The position numbers and the translations under genes are program-made. A stretch of DNA of 64,000 bases from Marinomonas rhodophyticola. GTDB taxonomy: Bacteria; Pseudomonadota; Gammaproteobacteria; Pseudomonadales; Marinomonadaceae. The notes below the pieces were generated by a model. That model saw nothing but the letters and a program-made list of their open reading frames with translations. It was not told the origin of the DNA and searched no databases. Location of the stretch: positions 744,001 through 808,000 of the forward strand of contig NZ_JAPEUL010000004.1 of NCBI RefSeq assembly GCF_026113935.1, given 5' to 3'. This document shows positions 19,089-28,060 of the stretch, piece by piece (the first letter of the stretch is position 1; every line of letters begins with the position of its first letter).

Positions 19089-19223
19089 TCAGATGATAAA
19101 ATTAACCCAATATTCTACTGATAACATGCCAATAGGCCAGAGAAAAAACCATTTAGGGTGTCTGTCCGCTTGATTTAAAGCATCGATAATGCTCATCAAG
19201 TTCGCAAGGAGTTTGATGAGCAT
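19089..19223 (-). CDS. 44-residue small membrane-type protein downstream of PepSY gene
   Basis: ATG at 19223, TGA at 19089-19091. The sequence starts MLIKLLANLMSIIDALNQAD and ends PIGMLSVEYWVNFII, with a basic centre RHPKWFF. It starts 16 bp after the PepSY stop on the same strand and may be cotranscribed. An 11-bp inverted repeat covers its start codon. There is no clear SD, so translation would need coupling or be weak. Supported by position and residue composition only; no homologue is recognised. Confidence 0.45.
   Translation of the reverse strand: MLIKLLANLMSIIDALNQADRHPKWFFLWPIGMLSVEYWVNFII
19191..19223. repeat. 11-bp inverted repeat over the start of the 44-residue ORF
   Basis: ATGCTCATCAA and TTGATGAGCAT are perfect complements separated by about 11 bases. 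On the minus strand the first arm includes the start codon of the small gene. No T-run follows, so it is not a typical terminator. It may hide the start or stabilise the mRNA end. Confidence 0.5.
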
Positions 19224-19239
19224 AAGAGTACTGAAAGCC

Positions 19240-20637
19240 TTACTGTTGATATTTCCAGCGAAGAGCGTCGATGATTAAAAAGACAAGCAAACTAATGCCC
19301 ATTACGGGCATGCTAACACCTAAAATAATGGCAATCAGCAGCGTGATGGTTTTTTGCGTGCCGGAGAGTTTCTTCCATGCTTGTCGCAGTGGCTTGGCTG
19401 AAGAGCCTGCCTGTGGGCGACGTAGCCACCACATTTTATAGCCCCAAATAATCATAAGGCACAAAGAGAGTCCAAAAAATGCCAAAATGATCTGGTTGGT
19501 AATGCCAAACAGAATGCCCATGTGTGCATCAATCCCCCAGCGAATTAACTTTGCAACCACAGGGAAGGTGGCAAAGTCAGCACGACTGGTGACGGTCATG
19601 GTGCTGGCATCTACCGCGACACTGTCAACTTGGGTTGGCCAAGAGCGGTCTATTTCACTCACCCGCCAAGCTTTATCTTTGGTTGAGGAGGGCCTTATTT
19701 CGAGCTTATTCGCGTCGATTCCAGCGTCTCTTGCTACTTTCAAAACCCCATCAAACAGAGCATCAACATCTTCAAATTTTTCTGCTGCTGGTTTCTTTGC
19801 CGGCATATTATGGTGACTTGAATGATTTAGGTGATCGGCATGTTCGTCAGACATCATCATATTGTGATCTATGGTTGTGAGGTCTTGTGAGACTGACGGT
19901 GTGACCCAGCCAATGCTATTGCGCAATGTGCTGATATTGTCTCCAGCCCATTTAGACCAAGTTAATCCAGTAATGGAGACAAAGACTAAACCGGCAAAAA
20001 GCAACAAACCTAGTTGATAATGGCGTCTACGTTTCCGAAGATGCGCTGTTTTGTTGGCCAATTCGGCCTTATTTTTCTTACCGCCTTTGTACCATAAAAA
20101 TACGCCACCAAGTGCAGCGATCCATAGCCAAGAAGCGGCTAATTCACTGTAATAGCGTCCAACTTCGCCTAAAAGCAGTTGACGATGCATAAAATCTATT
20201 GTGGTTCTAAGTGGTAAAACGCCGCTGGTTCCATAGACAGGCAGATTACCTTTGACCTCGAGTGTGATTGGATCGATAAACACCGCTCTAGCACCGGAAT
20301 GTTGTGCTGTTTCATCTAAAAACATGATACGCGTCGTATCGCCAAGTTCTGGTGCAGGGCGAACAGCAAACAACGTCAAATCACTTTGCAGAGACGATTT
20401 TGCGGCCGCGATTTGTAAGGAAAGCGGTTGGCTTTCTCCTATATTTTGTGTGGTTAATACATCTTTATAGAGGGCGTTTTCTATTTGCGGGGTAATCACA
20501 TAAATCGTCCCTGTAAGGGCGGCGACAAAGATAAAGGGGCCGACGAACAGACCAATATAGAAGTGCAATCGTGTAATTAATAGCAACATTGCGTTTGAAG
20601 AAGACTCGGACGTCTTGCTATTGGTTTTTATTGACAT
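19240..20637 (-). CDS. PepSY-associated TM helix protein with Met/His-rich insert
   Basis: A 465-residue inner-membrane protein of the PepSY/PiuB family, linked to ferric reduction, siderophore or copper handling. The N-terminus has the typical LLLITRLHFYIGLFVGPFIF helix with its His. Two periplasmic PepSY-like modules lie at about 35-110 and 295-360, and four or more helices anchor the chain. Between them is a metal-binding-looking stretch: HNMMMSDEHADHLNHSSHH. Together with the adjacent DUF2946-like gene this suggests copper. There is only a weak SD before the ATG. Confidence 0.8.
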   Translation of the reverse strand: MSIKTNSKTSESSSNAMLLLITRLHFYIGLFVGPFIFVAALTGTIYVITPQIENALYKDVLTTQNIGESQPLSLQIAAAKSSLQSDLTLFAVRPAPELGDTTRIMFLDETAQHSGARAVFIDPITLEVKGNLPVYGTSGVLPLRTTIDFMHRQLLLGEVGRYYSELAASWLWIAALGGVFLWYKGGKKNKAELANKTAHLRKRRRHYQLGLLLFAGLVFVSITGLTWSKWAGDNISTLRNSIGWVTPSVSQDLTTIDHNMMMSDEHADHLNHSSHHNMPAKKPAAEKFEDVDALFDGVLKVARDAGIDANKLEIRPSSTKDKAWRVSEIDRSWPTQVDSVAVDASTMTVTSRADFATFPVVAKLIRWGIDAHMGILFGITNQIILAFFGLSLCLMIIWGYKMWWLRRPQAGSSAKPLRQAWKKLSGTQKTITLLIAIILGVSMPVMGISLLVFLIIDALRWKYQQ

Positions 20638-20868
20638 TATTTATTTCTCGTTTGGTGGAAAAGGGAAAAACAACGCCTCTGAGCGAAACGCTCACTTTTC
20701 CATTATTATTAAAGACATGCATAATTTTGCTGGTTCTATGGCGAACCTGAATTGGCAGTGTCATTTTTTCGATATAGTGTTGAGAGTTAGACCGAAATGG
20801 TTGGTGGTGCTCTGGGGAGAATGGAAGTGAAGGGCACATTATATTTGTGCGAAATAGGCGTCGTTACC

Positions 20869-21243
20869 CTATTTAGGTAACGTTCTTGTATTAGCGGGAT
20901 GAGGCTCAAAGGTTTTGGCATCTATCCAGTTTAAATGAAATAGTAGGGAACAGTAACCACAAGCCTCTAGAAGGTTTGCGCTTTCACCATGATTGTGATG
21001 TCCATGATGACTGATGTGGGCAGAGACAGTTGCTACTTGCTTGTCTTTGCTTTGCTCTAAAAGCATTTGGGCATGGTCGTGCCCTGAGGCGTGCATGTTC
21101 ATTGACACGCCCCCCATCGGCATCATGCTTGATTGGGGTGCAATAGCATTGCTTATTTGAGAGAAAAGCGGACCAAAATAAATAAGAAAAACAGCAAATA
21201 AGCTAACACACATGGCAAAGTGTGTTAGCTTATTTCGACGCAT
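20869..21243 (-). CDS. DUF2946-like membrane protein, Met/His-rich (probable copper handling)
   Basis: About 124 residues from ATG 21243 (MRRNKLTHFAMCVSLFAVFL); a GTG at 21291 would add 16 residues but lacks an SD. One N-terminal helix anchors it. The exported part holds SSMMPMGGVSMNMHASGHDH and HISHHGHHNHGES, then the DUF2946 signature EACGYCSLLFHLNW. DUF2946 genes commonly sit by copper receptors and PepSY proteins, and Met/His clusters bind Cu+ or Cu2+. The PepSY gene follows on the same strand 231 bp later. Confidence 0.72.
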   Translation of the reverse strand: MRRNKLTHFAMCVSLFAVFLIYFGPLFSQISNAIAPQSSMMPMGGVSMNMHASGHDHAQMLLEQSKDKQVATVSAHISHHGHHNHGESANLLEACGYCSLLFHLNWIDAKTFEPHPANTRTLPK

Positions 21244-21321
21244 TTTTAATTTTCTGTCTTCGCATGGAAGACTTTTTAATTGAAAATTCACGGCGTGTTT
21301 ATCTTAGATTAAAGCGTAAAG

Positions 21322-21690
21322 TTAACGGATTAAATCGGCTGCATGTTCTTCCGCGGAAGCAACAATGCATTCACCCGCAAAATTTGGTGCAATACCTACT
21401 GAAAAACCATCGCCTTGCATGCCTGGCAGCCATTTTTCGGCCCAATCCACGGCATTGATTTCTAGACTATTGAACCCAGTATAATCTTTTTCGCCCCAAG
21501 CCACTGCTAAGGCTTCCGTTGGCCAAATGGGTAATACTTTATCGCTGCCAAGATCAATGATCAAGCAGCCTTCAGTGTCAGCGAGTGTCCATACAGACGA
21601 GCCTTTTTTTACGAGTTTTATAACATGCTCATAGCGTTCACTGCTGGGCAAACGATAAAAAGTATCATCAAGAGGGATTGGGTTTGACAT
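21322..21690 (-). CDS. DUF2750-family protein
   Basis: A 122-residue soluble acidic protein that looks like DUF2750: FYRLPSSERYEHVIKLV at the start, then SSVWTLADTEGCLIIDL, LPIWPTEALAVAW and DWAEKWLPGM. These small proteins of unknown function resemble immunity-protein folds, but no toxin gene is nearby. It follows the adenine deaminase on the same strand after about 100 bp and may be transcribed with it. Start at ATG 21690. Confidence 0.75.
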   Translation of the reverse strand: MSNPIPLDDTFYRLPSSERYEHVIKLVKKGSSVWTLADTEGCLIIDLGSDKVLPIWPTEALAVAWGEKDYTGFNSLEINAVDWAEKWLPGMQGDGFSVGIAPNFAGECIVASAEEHAADLIR

Positions 21691-21790
21691 GGGATGGTCT
21701 CAATTCAGTCGTAAAAAACGAAATATTACCACATTGACGAAAAGGAGTGATCCATTCAATCTATCTTTAGTCAATGTGGCGGATAAAATG

Positions 21791-22798
21791 TTAGGCGAAC
21801 AGTGTACGTAACTGCGCTAGGTGTTTTTCTTTTAAATTGTTCTCCATCCAACTCCCTGTTATACCATTTTGCGCCAATTGGAATAATTCCTCTTTGCTAA
21901 TGCCTGTATGAGTAATTAATGACGCGTAGTTATCGGCCATATAGCCACCAAAATACGCAGGGTCGTCTGAGTTGACTGTGGCGTTCAGACCACGTTTTAA
22001 CATGGTTTTAATTGGGTGGTCTTTCATGTCATTAACAACACAAAGCTTTAAATTGGATAAAGGGCATACCGTTAATGTTAGGCCGCGCTTTTTGATTTCT
22101 TCAATAAGTTGGTCGTCTTCCAGTGCTCTATTGCCATGATCAATTCTATCGACATCGATTTGATCGATTGCTTGCCATACGTACTCTGGCGGACCTTCTT
22201 CTCCCGCATGGGCGGTGACTTTTAGGCCAAGGTTTTTGCAGGCTTCAAAAACACGCAAGAATTTCTCTGGTGGGTGACCCACTTCAGAACTGTCTAAGCC
22301 TACACCGTCAATTAAATGTAGGAAGGGTTTGGCGAGTTCAAGGGTTTCAAAAGCACTTTCTTCGCTTAAATGTCTGAGAAAAGACATGATGAGTTTAAAT
22401 GTCATGCCCCATTTTGTTTCTGCGTCTTTGAGGGCGCTATAAATGCCGTTGATTTGCGTATCAAAAGGGACGCCACGAGAAAGGTGTCCTTGAGGGTCAA
22501 AAAAGATTTCCACATGCACGACGTTTTCGCTGTGGACCTTGCTAAGGTATGCCATGGTTAGGTCGTAAAAATCCGCTTCATGAAGCAGTACTGACATGCC
22601 TTGGTAATACAAATCTAAAAAATCTTGCAAGTTAGTGAATTGATAGGCCGCTTTTAATGCTTCAACGGTATGGTATTTCAGTTCAACCTGGTTTCGTTGT
22701 GCAATGGCAAACATCTGCTCTGGCTCAAAGGTTCCTTCTATGTGTAAGTGAAGTTCCGTTTTAGGCATTTTCTTTGATAGTTCGATCAGTGTTTCCAT
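21791..22798 (-). CDS. Adenine deaminase of the adenosine deaminase superfamily
   Basis: Converts adenine to hypoxanthine and ammonia for purine salvage; the sequence resembles the Pseudomonas-type adenine deaminase more than a true adenosine deaminase. Zinc ligands and catalytic residues are visible: ELHLHIEG (His17, His19), VTAHAGEEGPPEYVW, IDHGNRA and NSDDPAYFGGY. DSSEVGHPP and TVCPLSN are also subgroup signatures. Length 335 is normal. SD AAGGGAAAC precedes the ATG. It follows the BMP-type transporter genes, which probably supply the purine. Adenosine as substrate cannot be excluded. Confidence 0.88.
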   Translation of the reverse strand: METLIELSKKMPKTELHLHIEGTFEPEQMFAIAQRNQVELKYHTVEALKAAYQFTNLQDFLDLYYQGMSVLLHEADFYDLTMAYLSKVHSENVVHVEIFFDPQGHLSRGVPFDTQINGIYSALKDAETKWGMTFKLIMSFLRHLSEESAFETLELAKPFLHLIDGVGLDSSEVGHPPEKFLRVFEACKNLGLKVTAHAGEEGPPEYVWQAIDQIDVDRIDHGNRALEDDQLIEEIKKRGLTLTVCPLSNLKLCVVNDMKDHPIKTMLKRGLNATVNSDDPAYFGGYMADNYASLITHTGISKEELFQLAQNGITGSWMENNLKEKHLAQLRTLFA

Positions 22799-22909
22799 AG
22801 GTTTCCCTTTCGTTGCTGTGCCTTGAATTCTTAAATATAGCGATAAAAGCGAAGATGAAAAAGAATGGCTGGCAGTGTTGTGTGAGTGTGGCTTAAAAAA
22901 ACAGGGGAA

Positions 22910-22936
22910 TATACAGCCAGCAGAGCTGGCCGTATA
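22910..22936. terminator. Hairpin after the BMP-binding-protein gene, possible terminator
   Basis: TATAC-A-GCCAGC pairs with GCTGGC-C-GTATA across a 3-base AGA loop, one mismatch per arm. On the minus strand, where the BMP gene ends at 22958, a broken T-run follows only after CCCCTG, so termination may be partial and let transcription reach the deaminase gene. Confidence 0.5.
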
Positions 22937-22957
22937 TAAAAAATTACTACAAACGTA

Positions 22958-24025
22958 TTAACGTGGGATTTCGTCGGTAATGCCTTCCACGTACCAGTTA
23001 ACCTGAGCAAGTTCTACATCGGTTAATGAGTGGTCAGCTGGTACGGCGATATTGCCTTTGTTGTCTTTGATTGGTCCAGTGAAGGGTTTGAATGCACCGG
23101 ATTTGATGGCATCGTGAGTGGCATCAATTTTGGCTCGTACTTCAGTTGGTAGATTTGGGTTAATAGAAGCTAATGTTAGCATATCATCATGGAATCCACC
23201 CCAGAAATCCTGAGATTTCCAAGTGCCATCCATAACGGCCTGAACTTCTTTGATGTAGTAAGGTGTCCAGTTGTCACGAACAGAGAAAATGTGCGCATTA
23301 GGCGCAAATTTACTTTGGTCCGAAGCTTGTCCAATAGCGCGTAGACCACGTTTCTCTGCAGCAATGAGCGGAGCTGGGCTGTCTGTGTGTTGCAGCATGA
23401 CGTCAACACCTTGGTCCATCAGTGCATTTGCGGCATCGGTTTCCTTACCTGGGTCATACCAAGTGTTCGCCCAGACAATTTTCATTTTTACATCAGGGTT
23501 AACGCTCTTTGCTCCCATGTAAGCCGCATTGATGTCACGGATAACTTCTGGGATTGGGAAAGAACCAATATAGCCAATGGTATTGGTTTTGGTCATCATT
23601 CCTGCCGCTACACCAGAGATATAACGACCTTCATAGGTACGCAATACATAAGTACCTAAGTTTTTGTCTAGTTTATAGCCTGTTGCGTGTTCAAATTTCA
23701 CATTTGGAAAGCGTTTTGCAACTTTCACTGTTGGGTTCATAAAGCCAAAAGAGGTTGTGAAAATAAGATCATTTCCCGCTTTTGCTAACTGAGTAATAAC
23801 ACGTTCTGCATCGGCACCTTCTGGCACGTTTTCAACAAAAGTGGTTTTGATTTTATCACCAAAATACTCTTCTAAGCCTTTACGGCCCATGTCATGCTCG
23901 TAGCTCCAACCTAAATCGCCAACTGGGCCAACATAGATGAAACCAACTTTTAATGGCTCTTCTGCTTGAACTGCAGCTGCCCCCGCTAAAAGCCCCAAAC
24001 TAACCAGCAAACTTTTCAGTTTCAT
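22958..24025 (-). CDS. BMP-family (PnrA/TmpC-like) ABC transporter substrate-binding protein
   Basis: Periplasmic receptor for purine nucleosides or bases. Signal peptide MKLKSLLVSLGLLAGAAAVQA, then LKVGFIYVGPVGDLGWSYEHDMGRKGLEE, the family's N-terminal signature. DLIFTTSFGFMNPTVKVA and SFPIPEVIRDINAAYMGAK complete the BMP fold. The 355-residue length is typical. It is the last gene of the importer operon after ATPase and two permeases. The neighbouring adenine deaminase supports purines as cargo. Confidence 0.9.
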   Translation of the reverse strand: MKLKSLLVSLGLLAGAAAVQAEEPLKVGFIYVGPVGDLGWSYEHDMGRKGLEEYFGDKIKTTFVENVPEGADAERVITQLAKAGNDLIFTTSFGFMNPTVKVAKRFPNVKFEHATGYKLDKNLGTYVLRTYEGRYISGVAAGMMTKTNTIGYIGSFPIPEVIRDINAAYMGAKSVNPDVKMKIVWANTWYDPGKETDAANALMDQGVDVMLQHTDSPAPLIAAEKRGLRAIGQASDQSKFAPNAHIFSVRDNWTPYYIKEVQAVMDGTWKSQDFWGGFHDDMLTLASINPNLPTEVRAKIDATHDAIKSGAFKPFTGPIKDNKGNIAVPADHSLTDVELAQVNWYVEGITDEIPR

Positions 24026-24092
24026 TTTTCGCTCCTTTTATGCCCTAAGGCTTTATTGTCTTCAATAGTGAAGTAATCGTTAATTGTGTTGG

Positions 24093-25025
24093 TTAAGCCA
24101 TGTTTCTTGGGTCAAAGGGTTTGCCCAATGAACGAGGCGCTAGCAATTTTTCTTTGAAATGGTCGGCACTAATAATCACCATGACAACGACGGTCGCCAC
24201 ATAAGGCAACATGGCCAGTAAGTTGGGAGAAATAGACCATCCCATGCCTTGTAATACCAGATGCATAATGCTCGCCAAACCAAATAGATAGGCTCCTAGC
24301 ATGATTCGTCCAATTCGCCATGAGGCAAAAACAACCAGTGCCAGGGCAATCCATCCTCGCCCAGCGGTCATGTTCTCTACCCACATAGGGGTATAAACAA
24401 GCGACATGTAAGCCCCTGAAATCCCCGCCATGGCGCCGCCAAACATGATGGCTAAATAGCGTACTTTAAGTACCGGTATGCCAATCGCGTTTGCCGCGTT
24501 AGGATTCTCCCCTACGGCTTTGAGCGTTAAGCCAATGCGGGTTTTATTGACCACGTAAAACAACACTGCGGTCATGCCAAAAGAAAAATACACTAAAATA
24601 TCATGGTTAAAAAGAATGCGTCCTATGTAAGGTATGTCGGACAATAATGGGATGGCGATGGGGGGGAAACCTTGAATGGTTTGACCGACAAAGCCAGCCC
24701 CCACAAAAGCACTTAGGCCCGTACCAAAAATCGTTAAGGCCAGTCCAGTGGCGACTTGATTAGCACCAAGCTGCAAGACTAATACGGCGAAAATCAGGCT
24801 CATGGTGCTGCCCATTATTATCGCGGCAAGAACACCAAATCCCATGTTTCCAGTAGAGTAGGCGGCCAAAAAGCCAACTACAGCGCCCATTAACATCATG
24901 CCTTCTTGACCAAGGTTTAATATTCCTGATTTCTCGCAAATGACTTCGCCAAGGGCAATAAAGAGCAGTGGCGTGCCTGTTTTAACAGCGGCAAATAAGA
25001 TTTGTACGATAAGATCTGAATCCAA
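24093..25025 (-). CDS. Purine nucleoside-type ABC transporter permease (NupQ/YufQ-like)
   Basis: Second membrane subunit of the BMP-type importer, 310 residues with about nine helices. The signatures PLLFIALGEVICEKSGILNLGQEGMM, GANQVATGLALTIFGTGLSAF and ALVVFASWRIGRIMLGAYLFG match the branched-chain/ribose permease family, as in YufQ. It starts 9 bp after the partner permease and precedes the binding-protein gene by 67 bp. Cargo is inferred from neighbours. Confidence 0.88.
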   Translation of the reverse strand: MDSDLIVQILFAAVKTGTPLLFIALGEVICEKSGILNLGQEGMMLMGAVVGFLAAYSTGNMGFGVLAAIIMGSTMSLIFAVLVLQLGANQVATGLALTIFGTGLSAFVGAGFVGQTIQGFPPIAIPLLSDIPYIGRILFNHDILVYFSFGMTAVLFYVVNKTRIGLTLKAVGENPNAANAIGIPVLKVRYLAIMFGGAMAGISGAYMSLVYTPMWVENMTAGRGWIALALVVFASWRIGRIMLGAYLFGLASIMHLVLQGMGWSISPNLLAMLPYVATVVVMVIISADHFKEKLLAPRSLGKPFDPRNMA

Positions 25026-25034
25026 GATGTGCTC

Positions 25035-26101
25035 CTAGTTTGTCGCTTGATTTGAAAAGCTGAGACGGTTATTGATGAAAAAGTCACAGGCCAAGAGGAA
25101 GAAAAGTAACACCCCTTGAAACATACTGACCACGGCAACAGGAATGCCCATTTCGATTTGAGCCAGATCGCCACCCATGTAAATAACGGCCATAAAAACA
25201 GCGGCAATGATAGCCCCCAGCGGGTGGAGCCTACCCAAATACGCGACAATAATGGCGGAATAACCGTAGCCTGGGGACACATTCGGTACCAGCTGTCCGA
25301 TGGGGCCTATGGTTTCGCTGACCCCTGCTAGGCCAGCCAATGAAGCCGCAAATAGCATGACGAACCAGCTTAATTTTTTACTATTAAAACCGGCGTATCT
25401 TGCCGCGGGTTCATCGGCACCAAAGACGCGTATTTGAAAGCCTAGGTGAGTTTTACTCAAGATAAACCATCCGATGATGCCAGACAGAATGGCAAAAACA
25501 ATACCAAGGTGGATGCGGCTATTTTCAAACAGCGTGGGCAGTAAAGTGGCATCGGTAAACATGGCGGATTCTGGAAAGCCAAACCCCTGGGGATCTCTTA
25601 ATGGTCCATGCACCGCCCAAATTAATAAATACAGCGCGATGTAGTTGAACATAATGGTGGTTAATATGAGATTTGAATTAAAGCGCAGCTTTAAAAAGGT
25701 AGGAACGGCGGCCCAAATCATTCCGGAAGCAATGCCTGCCAGTAGGGTAATGGGCAAAGCCAATGCCGAATCCGAGTCGATGAAGTAAATGGCCATGGCG
25801 GAACCGCCTAATGCCCCCGCCAATAATTGTCCTTCTGCACCAATATTCCACATGTTTGCGCGATAACATAGGGATAATCCTACTGCACAAAGCAGAAGAG
25901 GCTCATTTTTACGAACATTTCGCCAATGTTATAACTGTCTGCTAATGGCGCGATCAGTAGCACGTGTAATGCTTGTGAGGGAGATTTACCAATAGCAGAA
26001 AATAGAATGCCGCCAAAAATCAAGGTTAACAAAATAGCCAGTAGCGGAGAGGCTACTTTCATTAATGAGCTTGGCTCAGTGCGAGCTTGAATGCGGATCA
26101 T
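25035..26101 (-). CDS. Purine nucleoside-type ABC transporter permease (NupP/YufP-like), frameshifted
   Basis: First membrane subunit of the importer. The N-terminus reads MIRIQARTEPSSLMKVASPL with one helix and GEMFVKMS, then the frame breaks near 25900. One extra C on the coding strand (GAGCC to GAGCCC) restores MSPLLLCAVGLSLCYRANMWNIGAEGQLL, the conserved permease segment, and 355 residues. NLILTTIMFNYIALYLL and SPGYGYSAIIVAYLGRLHPLG follow. ATG overlaps the ATPase stop, indicating translational coupling. Confidence 0.86.
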
Positions 26102-27658
26102 GCCTTAGCCTCTTGTTCTTGTGCACACACCGATGTGTTATTGATAAAAGTTCCTGCCATCCATTGACCTATTTGGTCTATGTTGGTGTGTTCTGTTTTC
26201 ACTAAGGGGGATAAATGTCCGTTGCAAACGGCGGCCATTCTGTCAGCCAATAAAAACAGCTCGTCTATGTCTTCTGAGATGAGCAAAATGGCGGCCCCTT
26301 GATCTCGAAGCTCGAGTAATGCTTGATGAATGGCGAGCGCGGCGCCCACATCAACTCCCCACGTTGGGTGGGCACAAATCAATACTTTTGGGTTTTGACC
26401 AATTTCGCGACCCATAATAAATTTTTGTAGATTGCCGCCACTTAAGCTTTTCGCTTCAGAAAACTCACCATGGCATTTCACTTTGTATTTGGTGATAAGC
26501 GTCTGAGTGTAATTTTTGATGCTTTGCCACTGTACAAGTCCGTTTTTAATAAAGCCGTCGCTGTGTGTTAAAAGGGTGTTCTCTGTTAGGCTCATATCTG
26601 GCACTGCTCCCCGACCTAAACGTTCTTCAGGGACGTAAGCCATGCCCAGTTTTCGCCTTTCGCCGGCATGCAAATGACCAATGTCGAGGTTATTCAGTGA
26701 AATAGCCTGTTTGACATTGCGAGCGTCCTCGCCACTAATTATGGCCATGAGTTCGTCTTGTCCGTTACCCGCTACTCCAGCAATGCCTAATATTTCACCA
26801 GCTTTTAACGTAAGATTGATGTCTTTTAGCGTTGTGCCGAAAGGGTGTTTGGATGGCAGAGACAAATTGGTGATGCTGAATACAATGTTTGTCCCTTCTC
26901 TTTTGACGTATCCCGCTTCTTGTTCGGCCAGCTCGCCCACCATCATTTTGGCAATGGTGGCAGGCGTTTCTTCATTAGGGATACAGGTATCCACTACTTT
27001 TCCGCCACGGAGAATAGTGGCTTTATGGCAAATTTCAGTGACTTCATGCAATTTATGGCTGATAAATAGAATGCTACAGCCTTCTTTTGAAAGGGTGCGT
27101 AAGACGTCGAACAGTCCAGATACTTCCTGTGGTGTTAGTACTGAAGTCGGTTCATCTAATATCAGTAGTTTCACCGACTGTACAAGACAACGCATAATTT
27201 CCACTCTTTGTCTTTCGCCAATAGAAAGAGAATGTATATAGCGACTTGGATCAACGTTTAAACCATATTCTGCTGATAGTTTTTTGATCCTATCCGCCAA
27301 ATCGCCAATGTTATTCAATTGAGCTTTGCTTAGACAGAGCTTCAATGTTTTGGCTGACGGTCAGCGTTTCAAACAGCGAAAAATGCTGAAATACCATGCC
27401 AATGCCTAGGTCTCTAGCGATAGAAGGGGATTTGATGCTGACTTCTCTACCATCCCAAATAATGTCGCCTTTATCTGGTGCGACCACACCATAAATGGTT
27501 TTCACCAGGGTGCTTTTTCCTGCGCCGTTTTCTCCAAGTAAAGCATGGATTTCTCCTGGCATCAGAGTCAGGCTTATATTGTCGTTGGCAAGGCAGCCTG
27601 GGTATTGCTTGGTAATGTTCGCAAGCTCAAGGCGTGATACCGAGTTGTGTGTTTTCAA
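26098..27658 (-). CDS. Purine nucleoside-type ABC transporter ATP-binding protein (NupO/YufO-like), frameshifted
   Basis: ATPase of the importer with two fused ABC domains. Domain 1 has Walker A GENGAGKST, MVFQHFSLFETLTV and signature LSIGERQRVEI with LLILDEPTS; domain 2 has GIAGVAGNGQDEL, signature LSGGNLQKFIMGREI and ICAHPTWGVDVGA, where Ala-His replaces the usual Asp-Glu, as in many sugar-type ATPases. The frame breaks at 27337-27343. Removing one A of GAAGCTC restores SQNIELCLSKAQL and 519 residues. It is the first gene of the operon, so its promoter lies in the 27.7-28.0 kb gap. Confidence 0.87.
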
Positions 27659-28060
27659 TGTTTCGGCACCTTATTATTCATGGTTACATAGATGAAAGAA
27701 TGCACTTTTTTGGATGTTGTCTGCTCTATTGTGGTGCGCATCATGTTTATTTTTTACTTATTTGACCGATTAGTTAATGTTTGCTGTCTGAAACAGATAT
27801 ACTGGCTTTATGCTAATCAATATTCATGCCAATGGGGCTGGCAAATATTGTGGCGTAGAATACGAAAGTTTCAGGTGTTTGTCTTAGACTGTTTTATAAG
27901 AATGCTAATTATTTAGAGTGATGTTTATTTGCTCAAATGAATAGGAAAAAGAAAGGCTATTCTGTAGAATACGAGTTTTAGTCTTTTGACAGTTGAAACC
28001 TTTTGTAAGTCTAGTTGTTTTTTGCGAACACAAAGTTGCAAATACTCTGGTTGAGTCTAA
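27659..28060. other. Intergenic divergent promoter region, no supported gene
   Basis: About 400 bp between the purine importer operon (leftward) and a diguanylate cyclase gene (rightward). It is AT-rich and has no convincing coding sequence on either strand. It should hold promoters for both directions. I saw no purine riboswitch pattern and no clear -35/-10 pair. Two short frames here (about 27692-27916 plus, 27905-28180 minus) have no SD and unnatural composition. Confidence 0.5.

Noticed and set aside
20618-20839. 73-residue minus-strand ORF between DUF2946 and PepSY genes
   Set aside because: It has no SD, overlaps the PepSY start by 20 bp and its composition is not clearly protein-like. 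The gap may simply hold a promoter (TATAAT is present on the minus strand at 20838-20843).
22799-22957. Purine riboswitch before the adenine deaminase
   Set aside because: Vibrio has an adenine riboswitch before add, so I looked for its core; I see only an imperfect hairpin that better fits a terminator.
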